From Aedoeadaptatus coli (GTDB lineage Bacteria > Bacillota > Clostridia > Tissierellales > Peptoniphilaceae), in the NCBI RefSeq assembly GCF_900343085.1, contig NZ_OPYI01000001.1, positions 124,001 to 188,000 of the forward strand: 64,000 nucleotides of DNA. Reading direction: 5' to 3'. The notes below the pieces were generated by a model. The model ran no database searches, was not told where the DNA came from, and saw only the letters and a program-made list of their open reading frames with translations. The stretch's first letter is position 1; every line of letters starts with the position of its first letter. The position numbers were made by a program, and so were the translations under genes. Below are positions 1 through 9,654 of the stretch, piece by piece.

Positions 1-3000
1 TTACAATCATTAAGTGATAATGAAAATTGGTATAGATTGCCTGAAATTCTTCCGTTGAATCAGATTGAAGATAGAGAAAAAGAATTAAAAAATATTTTGC
101 CTTTGAGTTACCCTAAACAAACTCTCTATACAGAATTTCTTGATAGGATTAAAGTAAACCCGGAAAAAGTTGCTATTGTGGATGCACAATCCGGTATCGA
201 ATTAACTTATGGAGATTTATACAAAAAGGCGTTAATTATTGCAACAAATTTAATATCTTTTGGAGTAAAAAAGAATGACTACGTGGGAATAACATTGCCA
301 AGGGGATATAGTCAAATAGTTGGTATTTTAGGAATTTTATTTGCCGGCGCAGCATATGTTCCTATCGGTATTAATCAACCCAACGAAAGAAGAAGGAAAA
401 TATATGAACAGATAGGAATAAAACATGTCTTATCCAATAAAAATACAATAAGGGATTTTAATTTAGATGATACAGATATCACATTTGTTGATATAGATCA
501 ATCAACTATTCAAAGTATAATTGAAAAACCTGTCAATATTAGTCCGTTTGATACAGCCTATGTAATTATGACATCAGGAACGACAGGAATTCCTAAAGGT
601 GTGGAAATTGCACACAATAGTGCTGTTAATACAATCAATGACTTAAATGAAAGATATGAAGTAAATGCCAATGATAGCGTAATAATGGTATCAGCAATTG
701 ATTTTGATTTATCAGTTTATGATATTTTTGGAATATTATCGGCTGGAGGAACCATCATTACTTTAGGTGATAATAATTTCAAAGATCCGGAACTTTGGTT
801 AAAACTTATTGAAAAATATGAAGTAACAATGTGGAATTCGGTGCCAATTCTTTTTGATATGCTAGTAACTATGGCAGAGGGTAAAGATGTTTCTATTCCA
901 TTGAGATTAGTTTTTCTTTCTGGAGACTGGATTGCAACAACATTACCTAAAAGATTTTATAGCAGAAGTAAAAACTCTCTTGTAGTTGGAATGGGTGGAG
1001 CAACGGAGGCATCCATATGGTCAAACTATATCAATATTCCAAAAGAAATACCTGAAAATTGGATTTCTATTCCGTATGGAAAAGCGTTAAAGAATCAAGT
1101 CTATAGAGTAGTTGATGGTTTAGGAAGAATATGTCCTAACTATGTTAAAGGAGAATTGTTAATTGGTGGGGTTGGTGTTGCAAAGGGATATAGGGGAGAT
1201 AAGGAATTAACAGAAAAGAAATTTGTAGAATCGGATGGAGTTAAATGGTATAGAACTGGAGATGCTGGAAGAACATGGAATGATGGAACTATTGAATTTT
1301 TAGGAAGGCTTGATAATCAGGTAAAAGTTAAAGGGCATCGAATAGAACTTGGAGAAATTGAAGATGCATTAATTGGAAATCCTAAAATTAATAAAGCTGT
1401 TGTTGATGTTATTAAGATAGGCACTAATAATCAATTGGTCGCATTTATTGAAAGTAATGAGAGTAAGGATCATGCATTAACTAGATTAAGTAGTAATGAA
1501 AAAATTAATAAACTGAAATCTGAATACATTGATTATGATGAGTATCTAAATAGTGAAAATAATATGGTTTTAGGTTTGATATTTTCTATTTTCATGGATT
1601 TGGGTATTAGTCAAGGAAAAAGGTATTCTTTTGATGAAATAATGAAATTTGGAGAAATAGATATAGGATACGAATTGCTCGTAAAAAGATGGCTATTATT
1701 ATTGCAAGAGCATAGTATGATAAGTTTAGAAGATGGTATTTACTTATTTAAAAAAATAGATATAGCATTAGACACAACAGTCAACCTAGATAATTTCAAA
1801 AATAATGTGGTAGATATTATACAGGGTAAGAAACAAGCTATTGATGTGTTTTATGCTTCTGAATCTAAACTTAGTCCTTCCAGACTTTTGAAAAAACTGA
1901 AAAATTATAAAGAAAATATAAATGAACTTATTGAAATTATAAAGATGGTATTTGATAGCAAAAATAAAAAGCTTAAGATTTTAGAAATAGGTGGAAGAAA
2001 TAGCGAATTAACAGAAGAGGTAATTACAAACTTTGAAGATAAAATCGAAAAATATGTTTATACCGACACTTCGCTATATTTTTCAAATGAGTTTGAAGGC
2101 ATAAAAAATAAATATACTTGTTTCGAGTTTATAAAAATAAATTCTTCAAGTAAGTATTTGGAAAATTTTAAAACGGAAAATTTTGATATTGTCATATTAT
2201 ATAATTCGCTACATCGTTCTCATAATATTTCAGATATGTTGCGTAATATAAAAACCATATTATCTCCTATGGGCGTTGTGATTGGAACTGAAATAAATGA
2301 TGAATTATTATTACCAGAAATTAGTGCATCTGTATTAGAACGTGGTTTTATTGATTTTGATTTGTTAGAGCGAAATGGAAAAATTATTCCAAATATTAAA
2401 AACATTAAAAATGCAAGTGAAAATTGTAAATATAAAATTGAGTATTTATCTAATGAGACTGAAATTAACAAAATGGGAAGTATGATATATGTTCTTAAAA
2501 ATAACAAAATAGATGTTGAACAAGATGAATTAATTAAATTTTTAAAGAACAAGCTTCCTGAATACATGATTCCACTTGAGTTTATAATTGTAGAAGAAAT
2601 GCCATTAAATAAAAATGGGAAAATTGACAGAAAATCATTAAGAAAATTGATAGAAAGAAATGATAATCATAATTTTATCAATGTCAGAAAAAGGATTAAT
2701 AATACAAATGAAATAGAAAAGTATGATGAAATTACAAAAAAAATAATTGATATATACAAAGAAATTTTAAATAATGAAAATGTATCGTTTACTTCTAATT
2801 ATTTTCAATTAGGGGGAGATTCTCTTACAGCAACAAAGGTTGTTTCAAAAATTCAAAAAGAATTATGCGTAGAAGTATCAATTGGCGATATCTTTAAATA
2901 TCCTATTTTAAGAGATTTTTCAGAGTTTATTAAGAAAATCGAAAAAGATAGACATTTACCATATAAAAGAATTGTACATGATTTTAAAAACATAAACGAG

Positions 3001-4641
3001 CCATTTCCATTAACGGATGTGCAATTTGCATATTGGATAGGAAGAAACAAAATGTATTCTTTAGGTTCAGTAGCAACACATTGTTACTTCGAATTAGATT
3101 GTTTGAATATTGAGCCTAATAAACTTCAAAAGGTAATAAATGATATGATTAAGTATCATTCTATGTTAAGGGCGATAATTTTAAACAATGGAACACAACA
3201 GATATTGGGAAAAGTTCCACCATTTATGTTAGATATTAATAACTTATCATGTCTTAATAAGGTTGAACAAGAGGAAGCTTTAAAACTGACTAGAGATATT
3301 ATGTCTCACGAAATATTAAAGATAGATAAATGGCCTATATTTAATTTCAAACTTAGCATTTTAGATGAAATTAAATCCAGACTCCATATTAGTTTAGATA
3401 ATATTATTTTAGACGGTTGGAGTATGTTCTATATTCTAGATGAATTGAAATTAAGATATAATGATGAAAATTTTTATAAGGAATTACCAGATGTTTCATT
3501 TAGAGATTATGTTTTAGAAATTAGAAAAGTAAAAAACACATCTAAATATCAAGTTGATAAAAAATATTGGCTGGATAGATTGAATGGATTTTTGGAAGCC
3601 CCTAAATTTGAAATAGCAAAGTTAGAAAGTGATATAGAAGAACAAACTTTTAATAGAAGAGAAAAAATTATTGATTCTTATGGATTGAATAAATTAAAAG
3701 GAATCGCAAGAGAAAATAACATAACATTGACAATTTTATTAATAACATTATTTTCTGAAATAATTAGGAAATATTCATTAAATGATGAATTTGTATTAAA
3801 TATTACACAGTTTAACAAGGAACAAATTCATCCGGATATAAATAAAATCATAGGAGATTTTACTAACCTAACATTTCTTGAAGTAAAAAATTGTACTAGC
3901 GATTCATTGCTAGAAAAATCCAAAATGTTGCAAAAACAATTATTAGAAGATACAAAACACAATTCATATAGTGCTGTAGAATTTGGAAGAGAATTAAGAA
4001 ATAAACACTCTAACAATAGATATTCTTTAATGCCTATAGTATTTACAAGTGGATTAGGTTTGTCTGAAGGCAGGAAAGATGCTTGGCTAGGAGAACTTGT
4101 ATATAATATTTCTCAAACACCACAAGTTTGGCTTGATCATCAAGTTATGGAAATGGACGGCAAATTAAAAATAATTTGGGATTCCGTTGATGAAATATTT
4201 ACGGCACAGTTGCTAGATAGGATGTTTGAGTCTTATGGAAACTTATTGGATACTATAATAAATAATACCAATGCGTTTTCCACTAAAATTAATTATAAGG
4301 AAAATAAAGATACTGAAAATAATGTATGTATTAGAGAAGACTTATCAGTTTATCAAAATAATGAACCTGATGAAGATATTCATAAATCAAACAAGAAAAC
4401 AGAAGATAAATTGAACACTGAGCTACTTTATTCTATATCAGAAATTTGGAAAGAAATTTTAAAAATTGAAGAAATAAAAAAAGAAGATAACTTCTTTAAA
4501 CTAGGAGGGAATTCTTTAAATATGATACAACTATCTAATACATTAATGGAACGATATGGTTTTCATTTAGAATTAGGGGAATTTATGGAAACTCCATATA
4601 TTGAAAATTTGGTAATAAAGTTGATGGATTTTTTGAAATGA
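1..4641 (+). CDS. HMWP2/Irp2-like NRPS, 5' partial: Cy-end, A(MT-like), PCP, Cy, PCP
   Basis: The frame is open from base 1 with no stop, so the gene starts upstream of the window. Counting codons from base 1, residues 1-45 look like the end of a heterocyclization (Cy) domain. An adenylation domain follows: A3 TSGTTGIPKG near 191, A4 FDLSVYDIFG, GGATEASIW, and A10 NGKIDR with Lys874. A methyltransferase-like insert sits between A8 and A10, but its SAM motif near 661 reads LEIGGRNS instead of LEIGAGTG and is probably inactive. PCP1 has LGGDSL (Ser941). A second Cy domain (about 1000-1430) has the DxxxxD motif at 1133-1138. PCP2 has LGGNSL (Ser1505). This is the order of yersiniabactin HMWP2 after its aryl carrier. 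By that family, the A domain should activate cysteine and the Cy domains should form thiazoline rings. Substrate is inference. Confidence 0.88.
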   Translation, partial: LQSLSDNENWYRLPEILPLNQIEDREKELKNILPLSYPKQTLYTEFLDRIKVNPEKVAIVDAQSGIELTYGDLYKKALIIATNLISFGVKKNDYVGITLPRGYSQIVGILGILFAGAAYVPIGINQPNERRRKIYEQIGIKHVLSNKNTIRDFNLDDTDITFVDIDQSTIQSIIEKPVNISPFDTAYVIMTSGTTGIPKGVEIAHNSAVNTINDLNERYEVNANDSVIMVSAIDFDLSVYDIFGILSAGGTIITLGDNNFKDPELWLKLIEKYEVTMWNSVPILFDMLVTMAEGKDVSIPLRLVFLSGDWIATTLPKRFYSRSKNSLVVGMGGATEASIWSNYINIPKEIPENWISIPYGKALKNQVYRVVDGLGRICPNYVKGELLIGGVGVAKGYRGDKELTEKKFVESDGVKWYRTGDAGRTWNDGTIEFLGRLDNQVKVKGHRIELGEIEDALIGNPKINKAVVDVIKIGTNNQLVAFIESNESKDHALTRLSSNEKINKLKSEYIDYDEYLNSENNMVLGLIFSIFMDLGISQGKRYSFDEIMKFGEIDIGYELLVKRWLLLLQEHSMISLEDGIYLFKKIDIALDTTVNLDNFKNNVVDIIQGKKQAIDVFYASESKLSPSRLLKKLKNYKENINELIEIIKMVFDSKNKKLKILEIGGRNSELTEEVITNFEDKIEKYVYTDTSLYFSNEFEGIKNKYTCFEFIKINSSSKYLENFKTENFDIVILYNSLHRSHNISDMLRNIKTILSPMGVVIGTEINDELLLPEISASVLERGFIDFDLLERNGKIIPNIKNIKNASENCKYKIEYLSNETEINKMGSMIYVLKNNKIDVEQDELIKFLKNKLPEYMIPLEFIIVEEMPLNKNGKIDRKSLRKLIERNDNHNFINVRKRINNTNEIEKYDEITKKIIDIYKEILNNENVSFTSNYFQLGGDSLTATKVVSKIQKELCVEVSIGDIFKYPILRDFSEFIKKIEKDRHLPYKRIVHDFKNINEPFPLTDVQFAYWIGRNKMYSLGSVATHCYFELDCLNIEPNKLQKVINDMIKYHSMLRAIILNNGTQQILGKVPPFMLDINNLSCLNKVEQEEALKLTRDIMSHEILKIDKWPIFNFKLSILDEIKSRLHISLDNIILDGWSMFYILDELKLRYNDENFYKELPDVSFRDYVLEIRKVKNTSKYQVDKKYWLDRLNGFLEAPKFEIAKLESDIEEQTFNRREKIIDSYGLNKLKGIARENNITLTILLITLFSEIIRKYSLNDEFVLNITQFNKEQIHPDINKIIGDFTNLTFLEVKNCTSDSLLEKSKMLQKQLLEDTKHNSYSAVEFGRELRNKHSNNRYSLMPIVFTSGLGLSEGRKDAWLGELVYNISQTPQVWLDHQVMEMDGKLKIIWDSVDEIFTAQLLDRMFESYGNLLDTIINNTNAFSTKINYKENKDTENNVCIREDLSVYQNNEPDEDIHKSNKKTEDKLNTELLYSISEIWKEILKIEEIKKEDNFFKLGGNSLNMIQLSNTLMERYGFHLELGEFMETPYIENLVIKLMDFLK

Positions 4642-4663
4642 TGTATTTGGAGAGAGGAACATT

Positions 4664-5728
4664 ATGATGAAAGCGATAGTTTGTGGAACAACTTTTGGTC
4701 AATCCTATATAAATGCGATAAAAAAAATAAATAATATTGAATTGGTAGGTATATTAGCTTTTGGAAGTAGTCGTTCTAAGAGGTGTGCAGAAGAACATAA
4801 TGTTCCACTATATGTTGATGTAGATTCTATTCCAGGAAATATAGATATTGCATTTGTTATAATTAAATCTTCTGTATTGGGAGGTAAGGGAACTGAATTG
4901 TCAGAGAGTCTCTTAAAAAAAGGAATTCATGTGATACAGGAACATCCAATTCATTATAGGGAGATAGAGAACTGCTTAAAGTTGGCTCATGAATTCAACT
5001 CATGTTATATAGTAGGGAATTTATATAATTCATTGGAAACTATTGAAAAATTTATTGAAGCTGCAAAATATTTAAATAAAGAAGATGTTCTTGAACATGT
5101 AGATATCATGACATCTTCGCAACTTCTTTATTCTTTGATAGGTATTCTGAACGAAGCATTACCTCTTCTTAGAAGTTTTAATATAATTCCAACGTTAACA
5201 GAGAAAAGATACCCTTTTAATCGTGTTGTTTTGTCAAATGGGCAATTGGATGTAAACTTACAAATTCATAATGAGGTTTCTGATGTGGATGGGAATAACC
5301 ATATGCATCTTCTTCATAAAATTACTTTTTTTTATAAAAGTGGAAGATTAGATCTTGAAGATACCTTTGGATCTGTAATATGGAGGGATAGAATGAATAT
5401 ATCTGATAATATTGTGTTAGATTCAAAACAAATTGATGTTAATTATTTAAATAAGCCAATAAAATTTAGCTTGGCAAATTACAGTAACTTGACATATGAA
5501 ACTATACTTTATGATGTTTTTCCGAATGCCATAAGGAAAGAAATTGAAAAATTTATTGAAAATGTTAAACAAAGAAAAAATAATATTACAAGAACGCAAA
5601 AGGAAATAATAGTTTCGAAAAAATGGGGAGAAATAATGAAAGAAATAGGGTTTCCTAAAAATGTTAAATTTGGTGAAGAACATCTTAACCATTTACAAGC
5701 TTTAAAAAATTTAGGGATGAAAAAATGA
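4664..5728 (+). CDS. Thiazolinyl imide reductase (Irp3/YbtU/PchG-like), copy 1
   Basis: A 354-aa Gfo/Idh-type oxidoreductase. The N-terminus reads KAIVCGTTFGQSYINAI, the dinucleotide-binding start seen in thiazolinyl imide reductases, followed by ILAFGSSRSKRCAEEHNVPLY. Enzymes of this family use NADPH to reduce one thiazoline ring to thiazolidine while the chain is still bound to the NRPS. It lies 22 bp after the first NRPS gene with GAGAGG upstream of tandem ATG codons (4664 or 4667). It overlaps the next gene by 4 bp (ATGA), so translation is probably coupled. A related copy lies at 9655-10704 and a degenerate one is fused to a methyltransferase at 16163-18334. Confidence 0.85.
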   Translation: MMKAIVCGTTFGQSYINAIKKINNIELVGILAFGSSRSKRCAEEHNVPLYVDVDSIPGNIDIAFVIIKSSVLGGKGTELSESLLKKGIHVIQEHPIHYREIENCLKLAHEFNSCYIVGNLYNSLETIEKFIEAAKYLNKEDVLEHVDIMTSSQLLYSLIGILNEALPLLRSFNIIPTLTEKRYPFNRVVLSNGQLDVNLQIHNEVSDVDGNNHMHLLHKITFFYKSGRLDLEDTFGSVIWRDRMNISDNIVLDSKQIDVNYLNKPIKFSLANYSNLTYETILYDVFPNAIRKEIEKFIENVKQRKNNITRTQKEIIVSKKWGEIMKEIGFPKNVKFGEEHLNHLQALKNLGMKK

Positions 5729-7182
5729 AACTAAAAAATGATAGTACAGACTTAGAATTATTTGATTATGTAAATGAGCTGAGAAAACAGGGAATGTTTT
5801 TGTTTGTGGAAGATAAAAAATTAAAATATAGAATCAAAAAAGAATTATACAATGAAGAGGTAATCAACGAAATTAAAGTTAACAAAGAGGATTTACTCAG
5901 ATATTTATCAAAAGCACAAGAAAACACTTTGGAATTGAGTTCACTTCAGTTGGCATATATGGCTGGACAAGTAGATGGGGAATTTTTAAATAAAGTTAAT
6001 GCTCATTATTATATTGAATTTGAAAAGCAAAATTTAAATATTGCTAATCTTGAAAAAAACATTAATTTGATGATTAGAAAAAATGATATTTTAAGATTGA
6101 TTTTATTATCGGATGGTAGAGGGATTATTCTGGAAAAAGTTCCTGAATATAAAGTTTTTAAATATCAATATAATTCTAAAGAGGATAGGTATAAAATGCG
6201 AAAGATTTTATCGCATATGAAGTATAATATCGAAACATGGCCTATGTTTAAATTCGTAGTTGGAAAGAAAATTAATGGCGAGAATAAAAATGATGTACTC
6301 CACATAAGTTTTGATTGTTCTATATTAGATGCGTGGAGTGCAGGTAATATGATATATAAGCTTTTTGCGTTATACGAAGGAGAAAAAATAAGTTTTTCCG
6401 ATGTATCTTATAAAGATTATGTAATGAATTTAAGAATATATAAGGAACTTGCATTTAATAAGAGACTTTTAGATGAGGCTGAAAAATATTGGAATAAAAT
6501 GATAAAAACACTACCAAAAGCACCGAATTTAAGAACAAAAATGCCGATTAATGACTTAGAAGAATACAATTTTAAAAGAAAAGAATATCGTTTTAGTAAA
6601 GAACAAACTGACAATTTAATACATTATTCAAAACTAAGAGGTGTAACGTTGTCTGCTATATTAATCACTATTTATATGAAAGTATTGTCTGACTTAATTG
6701 AGACTGACGAATTAACAATAACAACAACATTATTTGGGAAATTACCAGTAGTTAAAAATGCAGATGAATTGTTGGGAGAATTTACAAATATAGGATTAAT
6801 TAGCTATAAAGATGAATATAAATCTATATTAGAGTCCATCAAAAAAACCCAAAAACAAATATTTAAGTTATTAGAATATAGATGTTTTGATGGGATTAAT
6901 GTTATAAATAAAGCTAGGCAAGAGAATGGAATAAATAAATTGTTTCCAATAGTAGTTACTTGCATGATTGGAGAGAGTTATAGCAATTGTAAAAATGGAT
7001 TTCATGAAATATGTTCATTAAGTCAAACACCTCAAGTTTATCTAGATCATCATATAAGAATGATTGATGATAGTATTGTCATTACTTTTGATTATATAGA
7101 TGAGTTATTATATGAAGAGGATATTATTTGGATGGTAGGTAAGTATATTGATGTTTCAAATGAAATATGCTCTAATTTTTGA
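5725..7182 (+). CDS. Free-standing heterocyclization (Cy) domain with N-terminal docking domain
   Basis: A 485-aa protein. Residues 1-65 resemble a TubC-type docking domain: a short alpha-beta unit with LRKQGMFLFVEDKKLKYR, also present at the start of the 10724 NRPS. The rest is one condensation/cyclization domain with the Cy signature DCSILD (Asp197, Asp202) instead of HHxxxDG, and SQTPQVYLDHH near the C-terminus, shared with the other Cy domains here. There is no A or PCP domain. It should condense and cyclise a cysteinyl group on a carrier in another protein, most simply the PCP of the next gene. Together the two look like a split version of the Cy3-MT-PCP part of yersiniabactin HMWP1. That correspondence is inference. 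Confidence 0.82.
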   Translation: MKLKNDSTDLELFDYVNELRKQGMFLFVEDKKLKYRIKKELYNEEVINEIKVNKEDLLRYLSKAQENTLELSSLQLAYMAGQVDGEFLNKVNAHYYIEFEKQNLNIANLEKNINLMIRKNDILRLILLSDGRGIILEKVPEYKVFKYQYNSKEDRYKMRKILSHMKYNIETWPMFKFVVGKKINGENKNDVLHISFDCSILDAWSAGNMIYKLFALYEGEKISFSDVSYKDYVMNLRIYKELAFNKRLLDEAEKYWNKMIKTLPKAPNLRTKMPINDLEEYNFKRKEYRFSKEQTDNLIHYSKLRGVTLSAILITIYMKVLSDLIETDELTITTTLFGKLPVVKNADELLGEFTNIGLISYKDEYKSILESIKKTQKQIFKLLEYRCFDGINVINKARQENGINKLFPIVVTCMIGESYSNCKNGFHEICSLSQTPQVYLDHHIRMIDDSIVITFDYIDELLYEEDIIWMVGKYIDVSNEICSNF

Positions 7183-7206
7183 TAAATCAACTATGGAGGG
7201 AATAAT

Positions 7207-8583
7207 ATGAAAAGAAAAAAGTTTAATATTGAGTATCAAAAAAGAATTTATAGTGGTAAATATAAAACAATAATCTCACAAGAAAATGTTAAAACGCTCC
7301 TGGTTGAACCAGAATTAGAGGAAGATAAATCGGAATTTAAGATAAATTATATTGATAATATTAATACAGACAATGAAGTGAAAAAGAGAAAGTATTTTGT
7401 CCAAAAATTTTTATTAGATTTATTAACTGAAATTAATGTTAAAAAAATAAAAATAGACAACAAGAATGAAAATATAATTAAATACTGGTTGAAATATGTG
7501 AAAGATTTTAAAGCAGATGAGATGAATGAAGTAAAAATCGCAGAGGATTCTTTATATAGAAAACTACAACTAAAAAAGAATTTATTTGTAGATATACTTG
7601 AGAATAATAATAAAAAAGAGCTTTTGCTTTTAGATAATGAAATATCCCCAGCAAAACTAGGCATTAGAAGTGAGTTTACTGAGGGCTTATTAGATAAATT
7701 AATTAAAAACATCAATAATGAAAGTAAAGATATTAAAAGGTTAACAATAGGCATTGTTAATGATGTAGATTGCATAATAAAAGATAACTTAGTCAGCAGA
7801 ATTAAAGATTTAAACAATGTAATTTTATTAAATGATTGCAATGATAAGAAATTTTTGAAAGATAATTACTTAAGTAGATTTGATCACATTATTTCTGTTA
7901 ATTTTTTACATCAAATTGAAGACGTTGAATCTTTTTTCAAAACCTCAAAACTAATGTTAAAAAGAAACGGAAAAATTCATGTAATTGATTTTGGTAAAAT
8001 GGATCCAATATCTGTACTTACAGCCATATTTTTTCAAGAAAAAAATCTTGATGTAGAAACTGAAAAACGTACGCAGTTTTTTTATAAAGTTGATTACATT
8101 AAGAAAATAGCCAAAAAATATTTTTTTAAAAATACTATGTTTTTGATAGAAAATAATATTGCTTATTATCTCGAATCAGAAAACTATACAGATCATATTG
8201 AGTTGATAAATAACTTAGAAAATGAAATTGGGTTAGATTTCGATAAGAAGATTGTTTTGCTGTCATTGGACTCTTTTAATGTGGATGTCTCTGATAAAAC
8301 AACAATAAAAGAACAATTAAAAAAATATAATGAAAATTTAGAAGAAATCTTAAAAATAATATGGATGCAAAATTTGGATATAGATGATGTAGATAGAAAT
8401 TCTAATTATTTTAAGATTGGAGGAAATAGCTTATCTGCAACAAAGCTTCTAGTTGAGATAGAAAGAAGATTAAAATGCAAACTCACATTAAATGAAATTT
8501 TTTCAAATCCTGAATTTGAAAAAATGTTAAATTTGATAAATTCAAAACAGTTAGGTATGGAGGTAGTAGAAGGTGAAATATGA
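7207..8583 (+). CDS. Degenerate methyltransferase-like domain plus peptidyl carrier domain
   Basis: A 458-aa protein. The first 380 residues align in layout with the methyltransferase cassette that sits inside the A domains of this cluster, but the glycine-rich SAM motif has decayed (RLTIGIVNDVDC near residue 178), so catalysis is doubtful. The C-terminal 80 residues are a carrier domain with YFKIGGNSLSATKLL; Ser408 is the expected phosphopantetheine site. A good RBS (TGGAGGGAAT) precedes the ATG. It overlaps the next gene by 4 bp. With the free-standing Cy domain just upstream it forms one complete elongation unit lacking its own A domain, so the carrier must be loaded in trans. Confidence 0.75.
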   Translation: MKRKKFNIEYQKRIYSGKYKTIISQENVKTLLVEPELEEDKSEFKINYIDNINTDNEVKKRKYFVQKFLLDLLTEINVKKIKIDNKNENIIKYWLKYVKDFKADEMNEVKIAEDSLYRKLQLKKNLFVDILENNNKKELLLLDNEISPAKLGIRSEFTEGLLDKLIKNINNESKDIKRLTIGIVNDVDCIIKDNLVSRIKDLNNVILLNDCNDKKFLKDNYLSRFDHIISVNFLHQIEDVESFFKTSKLMLKRNGKIHVIDFGKMDPISVLTAIFFQEKNLDVETEKRTQFFYKVDYIKKIAKKYFFKNTMFLIENNIAYYLESENYTDHIELINNLENEIGLDFDKKIVLLSLDSFNVDVSDKTTIKEQLKKYNENLEEILKIIWMQNLDIDDVDRNSNYFKIGGNSLSATKLLVEIERRLKCKLTLNEIFSNPEFEKMLNLINSKQLGMEVVEGEI

Positions 8584-9653
8584 TAGGAATAATTGGAGCT
8601 ACTGGAGATATTGGTTCAGAATGTACTAAAATTTTGAATGATTATGGAATCAAAGATATAAAGTTGGGATGTAGAAGAAAAGAAAAAGTTTATAAGAGTA
8701 AGAATACTTTTGCATTTATAGATTTGGATGATATAAATACTTGTATTGAGTTTGTTGATGGATGTGACTGTATTATAAACTGTTCAGGGTATTCAGATTC
8801 ATCAATATTTAATTTAATAGATACAGTTAATAAAAACAAATGTATTCTCATTGACTTAAGTTATTATAATTTCTATGAGAAATCTGTTTTTGAAGGAGGA
8901 ACAATATATCATGGAGTTGGTTCATCGCCAGGATTAATAGAAGCATTGCCAGTTATTATTTCTAGAGTTTTTGATAAAACCCTTAGTTTTCAAATGTATT
9001 ACGCCTCTAATGGGGAATTTACTTATAATGCAGCCAAAGAATACTTGAGATATTTAAGTGAAGATGGTTTTTATGCAAGATCAATCTTAAATTCAGGAAA
9101 GATAGAACCCTATTTGGCAGGAAATAAAACAATAACATTGCCAATAAGCAGCGAAAGATGGGTGCCATTTCCGTATATTGATAAAAGAACTCTTAAAGTT
9201 TGTAGGCAAATAGGTGTGGAAAATGCCATATTCTATATGTGCATAAAGAACGGATATGTTTGCAATTTTTTAAAGAATATTCGTTCTGATAACATTGAAA
9301 ATATAAATGTAATGGCACAAAAATTAGTGGATTTATCCAATTTGGATAATATTGAAAAAAAAGAATTTGGCGGATTTATCTTAGAGGCAACAGGAATAAA
9401 AAATAAAAATACTATAGATGCTAATATGATTTTAAAAAGCATTTCACCAACTAGATTAACGGCTCTAACAGTAGCAGCTGTTTCTATTTTAGCTCTAGAA
9501 CATGGTAATAAAACTGAAATCAAAGATATGAGTGAGTTTCCTTTATTAAATAGTTTACTTGATAAGATGATGGAAATGGATACAACATTTTATTACAAAT
9601 TGATGAAAGGAACAAATTTGAAATTGAATAATATCTTTGAAGGAGAAATATAA
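8580..9653 (+). CDS. Saccharopine dehydrogenase-like NAD(P)-dependent oxidoreductase
   Basis: A 357-aa Rossmann protein. The N-terminus MIGIIGATGDIGSECTKIL has the GxxGxxG dinucleotide fold; GVGSSPGLIEALP near residue 118 resembles the substrate-side motif of the saccharopine dehydrogenase family. It sits in the NRPS operon, overlapping the gene before by 4 bp and ending just before the second imide reductase, so it very probably acts on the metallophore or on a precursor. No equivalent is part of the yersiniabactin or pyochelin pathways as I know them. It could be another imine reductase, or an opine-type enzyme like those of staphylopine synthesis. The exact reaction cannot be read from the sequence. 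Confidence 0.65.
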   Translation: MIGIIGATGDIGSECTKILNDYGIKDIKLGCRRKEKVYKSKNTFAFIDLDDINTCIEFVDGCDCIINCSGYSDSSIFNLIDTVNKNKCILIDLSYYNFYEKSVFEGGTIYHGVGSSPGLIEALPVIISRVFDKTLSFQMYYASNGEFTYNAAKEYLRYLSEDGFYARSILNSGKIEPYLAGNKTITLPISSERWVPFPYIDKRTLKVCRQIGVENAIFYMCIKNGYVCNFLKNIRSDNIENINVMAQKLVDLSNLDNIEKKEFGGFILEATGIKNKNTIDANMILKSISPTRLTALTVAAVSILALEHGNKTEIKDMSEFPLLNSLLDKMMEMDTTFYYKLMKGTNLKLNNIFEGEI

Positions 9654-9654
9654 A

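Noticed and set aside
37-39. TTG at 37 as the start of the first NRPS gene
   Set aside because: The frame is open back to base 1 and encodes the end of a Cy domain, so the gene starts before the window.
2220-2567. Minus-strand ORFs inside the NRPS genes
   Set aside because: They are shadows in AT-rich coding DNA with low-complexity hydrophobic translations and no RBS or family signal.
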